Position numbers and translations under genes: made by a program. The notes beneath the pieces are model-generated. The model was not told the DNA's origin and did not search any database. It saw only the letters and a list, made by a program, of their open reading frames with translations. A stretch of DNA of 64,000 bases from NCBI GenBank assembly GCA_947168665.1, contig CAMVMX010000002.1, positions 62,001-126,000 on the forward strand, written 5' to 3'. The DNA is from an uncultured Bacteroidales bacterium (GTDB taxonomy: Bacteria > Bacteroidota > Bacteroidia > Bacteroidales > P3). This document shows positions 35,600-43,128 of this stretch, in pieces (the first letter of the stretch is position 1; every line of letters begins with the position of its first letter).

Positions 35600-36675
35600 A
35601 GTTCAAATCCCATATTTAGTGCAATTTGGCTCAAGGGGTTGAATGTGCGGGCAAAACAGTTGCGGAGTGTAGTGCTGTCCATCTGTATCAATTCCCGTGG
35701 AGTGCATCCAAGGGATATGTAATCCTCAAGTATTTCTTGCCCGCGATAGTTTTCACTTAAGCAAATACGAACAGCTTTCTGCTGTGTGCTGGCAAGTTTC
35801 AACAAGTAGCTGTTCAGATCTGGCAGACGGTCGCTCTTTGATGAATTCACGCTTCCATCAGCAGGAATAAGATTCCACAACAGGTTATGTGAAACAAAAC
35901 TCCAAGGAATAAAATGGTCAAGATCGTAATTGCCAACCGTTATAGGTTTGTCTGTATAAATGCACTTCTGCCCGTCATTGTGTTCCAAAACGAAATCCCA
36001 ATAGTTACGCTGGCGAGTTAGAGCTTGGCGGTTTTCTGCTTTCACCAACTTGTTTATGATACTTGGCACATTGGGATTCCGTACTTGAAGAAAAGAGGAA
36101 AGATTCCAATAAGCGTAGTCTTTCAGAATAACATAGTTTTCTTTCAAATATGGTAACCAACATGGATTCAGCTCAACCCATATTGTATCATCATCTTTTG
36201 TAAGTTTGTAAAGACATTTATTCTCAAACGATTGTGAACGTCGCATTATCTTTTTGGTGTCAGCGATGTCGATCCACGGACGCATAAACCAATAGGGAAC
36301 GTTCTTGGGTATAAAACCGAGTGTTTGTCTGACTTGAGTGTCGTTCTTATGTGAGTGTAACCATTTGCGTAGTTCGTTAAGATTAATGTTCATCGGTAAC
36401 TGGTGCACTTCTTGAAGGGAAATGATTGCATCACGCAAAGAATCACTTTTACCAAAGGACAGTCGGAAATAGATTACAGGATACCAAGCGTTGACAGTCA
36501 TCTCAACCATGATATCCCATATGTTCATCCGAGTCATATCTCGTTTAACATACAGGTCGAGAATCCCCATAAACCAGTAGAACTTATAGGTGGCTGACGT
36601 GTTTTTGAAAATACGTGTCAACGGCTCTATTGGCAATGTTCTGGATGGAGGAAGTGTATTCATTTGTTTACTCAA
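35587..36675 (-). CDS. HNH endonuclease-domain protein
   Basis: 362 residues. Residues 236-285 carry a clear HNH fold: CIYTDKPI, then YDLDHFIPWSF (D253-H254), LWNLIPADGSVNSSKSDRL with N268 and N277. The N-terminal 230 residues are helical and may bind DNA or a partner. It is likely a nuclease that nicks or cuts DNA as the effector of the island; the target is unknown. The stop overlaps the start of the methyltransferase/HIT gene. A 155-nt gap separates it from the upstream DUF4276 gene, so it may begin a second unit. Confidence 0.75.
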   Translation of the reverse strand: MSKQMNTLPPSRTLPIEPLTRIFKNTSATYKFYWFMGILDLYVKRDMTRMNIWDIMVEMTVNAWYPVIYFRLSFGKSDSLRDAIISLQEVHQLPMNINLNELRKWLHSHKNDTQVRQTLGFIPKNVPYWFMRPWIDIADTKKIMRRSQSFENKCLYKLTKDDDTIWVELNPCWLPYLKENYVILKDYAYWNLSSFLQVRNPNVPSIINKLVKAENRQALTRQRNYWDFVLEHNDGQKCIYTDKPITVGNYDLDHFIPWSFVSHNLLWNLIPADGSVNSSKSDRLPDLNSYLLKLASTQQKAVRICLSENYRGQEILEDYISLGCTPRELIQMDSTTLRNCFARTFNPLSQIALNMGFELWRN

Positions 36676-36830
36676 TCATTTGCATTTTGATACATAAAGG
36701 ACAAAGAACCCACGAAGAAGGGGCAAAGAAGGAAAACTACAGACAGATTGCCGAGAGGTCACTGACGAATTGCCAATAGATGGTGCCGCGCCATCCTTAC
36801 CTCCAGATATGCCTAATATGTGCCTTACAT

Positions 36831-37517
36831 TCATTCTCCCGCTCCTTTGTTAATTGTATTCAATTGTTCTATAAACCTCTGGAAGCCTAAGTTGTATTGA
36901 GCTATGCGAGGGATGTCCTTTCTCTTCATTTTTTTCAGAACTTTTTGATACACAGCTATGGCTTCGGGTGAATTTTTCTTCTCTTCAGGGATCCCTATGC
37001 CATCTTTTTGAAGTTGCTGATTTAAAATATAGATGCAGTTGGTTGTAGCACAACGTTTCTTGGCATCATTTGAATAATAGAGTGGGAGTAGCCAACATTC
37101 TGTTTCATTAAAACAGATGGCAAATATAATCTTATCGGAATAGGCATTCCATACTTCATCACTAATATTTTGCTTCAAGCGGGCACAAACTCTGTCATAC
37201 AGAATACTGTCGGGAACTTTATTGTGCATTTCATCATAGATATCAACATCGTAATTTTTCTGAATACAGGTATCGGTGTCAATTTGAATGACTATGTAGT
37301 CGTTGGCAGCCATATTATTTGTGATGGTGTTGTCGTTGCAATGATTGAGTACCTGAAACCATCCCCCCTCATCGTTTTGCTTCTCTATGCCATGGGACAA
37401 TCTTAATGATGGTTGTATGCGGTTGATAGCCACGTCGTCTCCCAAATATCGATTGATGATATAAGTCAAAATCTTTACTTCAGATGTGCCTTCACAAATC
37501 AAACCTATAGTAATCAT
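36831..37517 (-). CDS. DUF4276 TOPRIM-like protein
   Basis: 228 residues. The start MITIGLICEGTSEVKIL carries the acidic TOPRIM-like Glu, and ANDYIVIQIDTDTC carries the D-x-D pair; FAICFNETECWLLPLY follows. DUF4276 proteins are usually encoded right after an AAA ATPase, as here (11 nt gap). The pair resembles an OLD-family nuclease split in two, like AriA-AriB of PARIS, although AriB has DUF4435. It probably is the nuclease or translation-blocking effector held by the ATPase. Confidence 0.75.
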   Translation of the reverse strand: MITIGLICEGTSEVKILTYIINRYLGDDVAINRIQPSLRLSHGIEKQNDEGGWFQVLNHCNDNTITNNMAANDYIVIQIDTDTCIQKNYDVDIYDEMHNKVPDSILYDRVCARLKQNISDEVWNAYSDKIIFAICFNETECWLLPLYYSNDAKKRCATTNCIYILNQQLQKDGIGIPEEKKNSPEAIAVYQKVLKKMKRKDIPRIAQYNLGFQRFIEQLNTINKGAGE

Positions 37518-37528
37518 AACGAGGTGTT

Positions 37529-38701
37529 TTAAAAGTTGTCAGGTAGTCCGCCAATGAACCCTTTTTGCCAAGCTTCGGAGAGTGGCATCGTCATTTCGCC
37601 TTTCAACGTCACACGGTTGGTTTTTGTGTATCCGTCAATGGTACGACGTACAACAAGTAGGCGTACATCGTCTTCGTACAGGTTTATGCCATCAAGCACT
37701 GCTGGATTATGTGTTGTGGCAATAATCTGTTTGTTATGTTTTCTGGCCAGTTCAATAAGGCGACGCGTTACCTCACGGCAGAGCTTGGGATTAAATGCTG
37801 TATCAATGTTTTCAATGGCAAAGAAACGCGGTGTCTCGTCAGATATGATTAGGGTAAGATAGAACAGCAGGTATAGAAAACCCTCGTTGGTGCTGCGCTG
37901 GTCGAAAGTGTTGAGGGTCTCGGTCAGGTAACTGTCTTTGAGTTTAAGGTTGAACTCCATAGAGAGTTGTCCCGTCGGCACCTCCAGATCGTCAAACCAG
38001 TCAAGGATTTTCAAGTGTTCTTTTATCTCCTCGAAAATTGTGTTGGAATCTGGTCGTTGGGATAGTTCTTTCAGGTAAGCGAAGAGTCCCTCTCCGTGAC
38101 GGCCTAATGGGTAGGTTCGGTTAGAGTTGTCGGCTTGACGAAGTTTGGTTTCTTCGAGGGAATATATAAGGAATTGGCTTATTTCAGGATTAACCGACAT
38201 TAATTCAGTATGGTCGTCTTTTGTTCGTTTCAATCGTATAGGATACTGGATTTTTTCCTTGGATTCTTCAATTTGAGCTATCATCTTAAGCACATCTCCA
38301 GACTTTGGGTGACCATTTGGTATTAGCTTCTTTATTTCCGTTAAAACAGAATTTATGTTTTGGGAATCCGTCTCCCATCGCGCTGGTTTTACGCTACGGT
38401 TATAAGAAATGTTGAAACTAGGAGAATATTTTTCACCACTATCTATGGACAACGTGATGACCTTGTCATCTATGCCATCAAAAGCGGATGTCATAAGATG
38501 GGGTTCGACAACACGAATACCTCGGTTGGCAAAATACTCATAGTCCAATTTGTCTGAACTGGCTGCGGCACCCATTGCAATGCCTTCGAGGATGTTTGAT
38601 TTACCACAACCATTGGCGCCAATCAGAAGGTTGAATCTTCCTAGTGGTAAGCTAACATCCACAACGGACTTGAAGTTTTTTATTGAAATATCGCTGATCA
38701 T
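37529..38701 (-). CDS. AAA ATPase (OLD/RecF-like), partner of the DUF4276 protein
   Basis: 390 residues. Walker A GANGCGKSN at 28-36; ABC-like signature FDQRSTNEGFLYLLF at about 267; Walker B region RFFAIENIDTAF at 292-303; switch His in IIATTHNPAVLDG. This is the AAA_21 type of OLD-like and SMC-like ATPases that sense phage products and gate a TOPRIM nuclease. It starts 1 nt after the stop of the large ATPase, so expression is coupled. The catalytic acidic pair reads E-N rather than D-E, a small departure. Confidence 0.8.
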   Translation of the reverse strand: MISDISIKNFKSVVDVSLPLGRFNLLIGANGCGKSNILEGIAMGAAASSDKLDYEYFANRGIRVVEPHLMTSAFDGIDDKVITLSIDSGEKYSPSFNISYNRSVKPARWETDSQNINSVLTEIKKLIPNGHPKSGDVLKMIAQIEESKEKIQYPIRLKRTKDDHTELMSVNPEISQFLIYSLEETKLRQADNSNRTYPLGRHGEGLFAYLKELSQRPDSNTIFEEIKEHLKILDWFDDLEVPTGQLSMEFNLKLKDSYLTETLNTFDQRSTNEGFLYLLFYLTLIISDETPRFFAIENIDTAFNPKLCREVTRRLIELARKHNKQIIATTHNPAVLDGINLYEDDVRLLVVRRTIDGYTKTNRVTLKGEMTMPLSEAWQKGFIGGLPDNF

Positions 38702-38702
38702 C

Positions 38703-41700
38703 TTATTTGTTTATTTTCTTGTTCAAAATTGAAAGTAATGTACATACATCAACATTGTTGTTGCCAGAAAGAATTCGATTTATCTTGTCTTCCAGTTCGG
38801 AAGATTTTTTCTTGTCTTTTTCGGGAAGAATATAGGTCTGCGTGCGGATGTTTGTGCCTTGATTGGTCACCATATCGAATGAGTAAGCGTCGCTATTGTC
38901 GGCCTCTTTCAACCGTCGTGATATGTCGGAATATTTTTCACATTCACGGAACATATAGATGAGGTCGTCAACAAGTTTATCTTCTTGCTCATCACGCAGA
39001 GTGTCGAGGCGCTGGTCAAGTATGGTATAACAGATAGACTGATACCACTGCGTGCGATTGTCGTATTCGGTCATCACGTGGTGATAAAACTCCTTCTGTT
39101 TGCCGGTGAGCAGATGCGTCTTCACATTGGCCAACCGCTGACGGATTTCGGTGATGTATTCTGAGTAGTCGCCTGAATCAAGCCTAAATTCATCAACAAG
39201 GCGTTCTTCGATACGGTCAATCAGGTTGGTGTAGCATGTGCGGAGCTCACGGATGGCGCGCTCGATGACCTGGCCATACTCATTGATGGTTTGTTTGTCT
39301 TTCATTTTGGCTCGATCGAAACCCAAAGCATCGGGTAGGTCTTCGAAGAAGGCTTGTTCTGGGTCTTTGGCTTTGGCGAGTACATCGCGGAATCGCATCG
39401 TGGAACGGTGGTTGAATTTGCGAGTGTGTTTGGTGTAGTCGTTCAGCCGGACATAGAAGTGGAGGAAGGGCTTGATGGTCTCAATAAAACTCTGAGTGGA
39501 TATCGAGAACTCATCTCCGAGATTGACATACCGACGGTATTGATTGAAGAAATTAAGTTTAACTCCGTCGATAGCAAACTTCTTCACCTGATAGTCGCGA
39601 GGATGTTTCTGTAGCAGGTCAAAGAATTCCATATTGACATTTGGAATAAAGCTGCCACGAGTGGCATCATAGAGGGCAAAATCCTGCCTACGGATAAACA
39701 GATAAGTGGGAATCCAGAAGTCAAGCAAACCCTGTTTCACCTTGTAGGGCTTGTCTGTCAGTATCCCTATCAGTTCGGAAATGCGGCGAGGTTTGTTGAC
39801 GGTACTTTGTAAAAACTCCTCGGAGGCGTCCCATAGTGGCTTGAACCCTTTTTTGATGTCGGCATCAGAAAACTCACCATTTTGGTGTAGCTTGGTGTCC
39901 TTCAATAAAGAGTAGTAGATAGTCTTTTCTGGCGGGAACTTGTCTTGAGGAAAACCAAGGTCTTCTTCTGCATAGTGTTCGATAAGCGCTGTCAAATAGT
40001 TTTTACGGGCCGTCGAAATACTGCCGCTAAGTTTGTGACGGTTGAACAATTCGTTGTTCATCACGGGTGTCTTACAGTAGACTTCATCACATACCTGAGA
40101 AAGCAGCTTATTGAAATCACGATGAGAATGTATGTTCTGTTCTTCGCCATTGTAAATCCAGATTACTTTGTCTCCGTAGGAGAAGAGGCTGTCGCTGAGC
40201 TCCTTGTTCAACAAGTCTTGCTCGTACTCTAATAACTTCTTGAATTCGCCACGGGCCACATTGTCAGTTTCTACAACCACCTTGTCCAACAAATACTCGT
40301 ATTTGTCTATGTTATACAGGTGATTGACCAAGCTTTCCGTCTCTTTAAAAAATGCAAATACTATTGCAGAGTCTGTATTAGTGCTATAATCTTGCAATTC
40401 CTTCAGGGCATTTTTCTTGGTTGAAAAAATCAGTTCTATGTAGCCGTCGGTATCCCCTTCAGGAGTTGTCTTCTCAGGTGTTTCGAGTATTTTATAGTCG
40501 AAGAAACGGGGTGTGCCTTTCTGGTAGAAGTGGGCTTTGACTGGCGCAATACGTTGGTGGAAGAAATGGTTTAATCTGTCAACAAAGTATATTGGACGAG
40601 GTACGATGAGCCCTGCTTCATGGAACTCGGCTTCCAGGTTGATATCGGTGCCTTCAAACAGAACAAGACGTTCTTTATATTCTGCATAGCGGACAATTTT
40701 CATTTCGACAAGTCGCCGAATGACATCATCTGCTTTCGAGATATTCATCGCCCATTTGGCATAGCGTGAAAACTGCTGGATATCAAGCTGGAAGCCAGCA
40801 TTGCCAAATATATTCAGCAAACCAAGTGCCTTGATAAGACGGATGGCGACAAGTAATTGTTCATCAGACTCCCACTTTTTGGTTTCCACACGCTCAATGG
40901 AGTTCCGTATCGTTGCCCACGACATAGAGTCGGCATTAGCGTCGCTAAGTGTCGATTGAAAATTGTATGTGATATAATCGTAGACTTTAGCCAGGTTGTA
41001 TGTTAATCGGTCCTCGGGACAAAAATCAAGAACAGAGTCTTCGCCTCGTGTGGAAAGGAACGAGAAAAGGGAACGCTCATTCTGTCCGTAGCGTTGTATG
41101 GCGGAGGTGATGACATAGGCAGAGAAAAGATCCAAAGGGTAAAGCTGTAAGGCTGTGGATTCTTCAAAATCTTTTGCCACAAAACCTGTCTCAACGGCGA
41201 GTCGGTGAAGGTTTTTGGCATTGGTGCAGGCTACCGGTTTTGATTCTTCCTGCAATTGGACAGAAGCAAGGTGCAGGAGTTGCTCTACTGGCTCAACAAA
41301 TGCGACCTCCATAAAGCGCCCTTTTACCTTCTTCCATTCATTTTTCTGTTCCTCGTTCAAACTCTTGGCGTAAGAACCGAAATTCTGATGGAGAGTGGTA
41401 AGCAATAGAATCTGACGAGAAGAATTGTTAGCGTATTCGGCCAATTGCTGTAAGAAATACAATTCCTTTTCAGGGTTGTTTTTTGCCGCGTGTTCTAGAA
41501 TCTTTCCAAACTCGTCAATGACAATCACCAAGAATTTACCTTGTTTTTGACATTCTTTGTAATAGCGATTGAGAGCATCGATAACGCTTTCTCCAGATCT
41601 GACATTATTCAGTTTGTGCTGCAGGATGGTAAAGAGTTCACTGTAGTCTCCGACAATGTTCAGTATCTCATAGTTGGTTGCATCAGAAAGAGTACGCGGG

Positions 41701-41936
41701 TCAAACAAAAGTGGCTCCTGTTTTCGAAGCAAATCGGCTTCCAATGCCAGCAAGAAACTTGATTTTCCTGTGCCGTATGTTCCGATGATTGTATACGAAT
41801 GCACACCTGACTTGAAGCCATTGACAATATGGCTGATGGCTTTCTTTGCGTTGGGGGTTACTATGTAGTGAGAACCTTTGACAAAGCCATTCTCAATATT
41901 GGCCGACAGATTAAATGCTCGCTTCATAGTAATCAT
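38703..41936 (-). CDS. Large P-loop ATPase, SspC-like or BrxC-like
   Basis: 1077 residues (M1 or M4 start). Walker A GTYGTGKSSF at 52-61 and Walker B FLVIVIDEFGKI at 135-146; LLTTLHQNFG follows as sensor. The rest is long, helical and without other motifs I can name, as in BrxC/PglY-type proteins and the SspC ATPase of DNA phosphorothioation systems. The pairing with a DUF4007 gene (26-nt overlap) is what I recall for SspB-SspC, which favours that reading. Such ATPases are thought to power DNA modification or restriction complexes. Confidence 0.7.
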   Translation of the reverse strand: MITMKRAFNLSANIENGFVKGSHYIVTPNAKKAISHIVNGFKSGVHSYTIIGTYGTGKSSFLLALEADLLRKQEPLLFDPRTLSDATNYEILNIVGDYSELFTILQHKLNNVRSGESVIDALNRYYKECQKQGKFLVIVIDEFGKILEHAAKNNPEKELYFLQQLAEYANNSSRQILLLTTLHQNFGSYAKSLNEEQKNEWKKVKGRFMEVAFVEPVEQLLHLASVQLQEESKPVACTNAKNLHRLAVETGFVAKDFEESTALQLYPLDLFSAYVITSAIQRYGQNERSLFSFLSTRGEDSVLDFCPEDRLTYNLAKVYDYITYNFQSTLSDANADSMSWATIRNSIERVETKKWESDEQLLVAIRLIKALGLLNIFGNAGFQLDIQQFSRYAKWAMNISKADDVIRRLVEMKIVRYAEYKERLVLFEGTDINLEAEFHEAGLIVPRPIYFVDRLNHFFHQRIAPVKAHFYQKGTPRFFDYKILETPEKTTPEGDTDGYIELIFSTKKNALKELQDYSTNTDSAIVFAFFKETESLVNHLYNIDKYEYLLDKVVVETDNVARGEFKKLLEYEQDLLNKELSDSLFSYGDKVIWIYNGEEQNIHSHRDFNKLLSQVCDEVYCKTPVMNNELFNRHKLSGSISTARKNYLTALIEHYAEEDLGFPQDKFPPEKTIYYSLLKDTKLHQNGEFSDADIKKGFKPLWDASEEFLQSTVNKPRRISELIGILTDKPYKVKQGLLDFWIPTYLFIRRQDFALYDATRGSFIPNVNMEFFDLLQKHPRDYQVKKFAIDGVKLNFFNQYRRYVNLGDEFSISTQSFIETIKPFLHFYVRLNDYTKHTRKFNHRSTMRFRDVLAKAKDPEQAFFEDLPDALGFDRAKMKDKQTINEYGQVIERAIRELRTCYTNLIDRIEERLVDEFRLDSGDYSEYITEIRQRLANVKTHLLTGKQKEFYHHVMTEYDNRTQWYQSICYTILDQRLDTLRDEQEDKLVDDLIYMFRECEKYSDISRRLKEADNSDAYSFDMVTNQGTNIRTQTYILPEKDKKKSSELEDKINRILSGNNNVDVCTLLSILNKKINK

Positions 41937-42771
41937 TTAGGATTGTTTCGGATGCAATGTCCTTGATAAATTGTATTTGTCGGATGCCTGCTTCGTCGCT
42001 ATAGGCTACATAGTCAGAGTATCTATCAGATAATTGCTTAAGCATATCGATGATTTCTGCGTCGGTCATACAAAATGGCATACCAATATAGTGGCGTATG
42101 TCGTCGTATGGAAGCGTATTGTCATTTTCTTTCTTCCTGAGTTTGGATAATGCATAGAGGAATATTTGCATCGGAATTTTCCGTTTGCACTCGGTATTAA
42201 AATAGTACTCTTTGTTATTATCGCTAATACGGAGCAAATCCAGATCGATGAACAATGCTGAGAAATCCTCGTTGGATTGGGGTTTTCTGGGTAGTGCATA
42301 GGTATGGAAGAGGACATCGATGTCTTTCTTTACCGTATTTTCGTTGTATGAGTTTTTCAGACCTTCGTCGATTAGTTTGTATTTGATGCGGCTAACGAGT
42401 TGTTCTTTAGTGAAGTGTGTTCGCTCTCGCTGGAATTCACAGAAGAAAATCTGGTAGATTGAAGCTTGTGAGCCGAAAACAAGATTGAAGTGGAGTAGCC
42501 AAAGTGTTGCCAAATCTTCAAGATAGGGGTCTTTGCCATCTTGGTCGTCAAATAGATAATGGCCTAAATCGATAATACTGTTATCCTCATATATGCCACA
42601 TACCTTAAGCCAATAACGGATGGAGGAGACCATATTTTTGCCAACACCGAGGTGAATCACCGCATCGGGAGCATTGAAATCGCGTTTCTGTACAACAAAA
42701 TCATACCCTTTTTTAAGCCATAACGACTTACAAGCAAATGATTCATGTCCAGAAAAGCCGTAGTGTGCCAT
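41911..42771 (-). CDS. DUF4007 protein, SspB-like
   Basis: 286 residues. The DUF4007 start MAHYGFSGHESFACKSLWLK is clear, followed by DAVIHLGVGKNMVSSIRYWL and LATLWLLHFNLVF. DUF4007 is, as I recall, the domain of SspB, the nicking partner in SspABCD single-strand DNA phosphorothioation. It is the first gene of the island, 27 nt after a good promoter, and overlaps the ATPase gene. No SspA (cysteine desulfurase) or SspD (PAPS-reductase-like) gene is found nearby. Confidence 0.8.
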   Translation of the reverse strand: MAHYGFSGHESFACKSLWLKKGYDFVVQKRDFNAPDAVIHLGVGKNMVSSIRYWLKVCGIYEDNSIIDLGHYLFDDQDGKDPYLEDLATLWLLHFNLVFGSQASIYQIFFCEFQRERTHFTKEQLVSRIKYKLIDEGLKNSYNENTVKKDIDVLFHTYALPRKPQSNEDFSALFIDLDLLRISDNNKEYYFNTECKRKIPMQIFLYALSKLRKKENDNTLPYDDIRHYIGMPFCMTDAEIIDMLKQLSDRYSDYVAYSDEAGIRQIQFIKDIASETILNDYYEASI

Positions 42772-43128
42772 ATTTATATATTCTTTATTTTAAAATGCAA
42801 AGATACATTTTTTTTCCAGAATGACAACTTTTTTGAGCGGAATAGGAGTAGCCAAGAGGTTGTTTTGATAGTGTGATGAAAACAAGAATTTTAAGGCTGA
42901 TTGCCCTTATGTTTGGTTTTCAGTGCTCACTATAGTTTTCACCATCAAATAGATGTTGTGGCATCATAGCATGTTGAAAAGCTATGCTGTCTTGGCTCCT
43001 CAAATCAATATTATTTTCATTGTCTATTCTGTTTCTTTTCTATTTTGTTTGTATTCCACAAAAAAAGTGTCAACTAATCTCCATCCAAATGCCAACAAAT
43101 CGCCATTCAAAATACGGCCTGCTCGGCA
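42772..43128. other. Intergenic region at the right edge of the defence island
   Basis: 357 bases between the stop of bglX and the DUF4007 start. It contains the island promoter (42798-42827) and a CATAGC/GCTATG hairpin around 42965-42990. AT-rich, with no coding frame of note and no att-like repeat seen. Confidence 0.45.
42798..42827 (-). promoter_or_regulatory. Promoter of the defence island
   Basis: Read on the minus strand: TTG, a 19-nt spacer, then TATCTTTG (42798-42805), 26 nt upstream of the DUF4007 ATG. It is a good consensus match and the only strong one I see for the island. Confidence 0.7.

Noticed and set aside
30712-42771. A complete Dnd, Ssp or BREX system
   Set aside because: No cysteine desulfurase, PAPS-reductase-like, PglX methyltransferase or PglZ phosphatase is encoded here; only partial resemblance exists.
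29487-43128. Integrase, att sites or tRNA target flanking the defence island
   Set aside because: I compared the two edge regions by eye and found no long direct repeat, tRNA end or recombinase gene.
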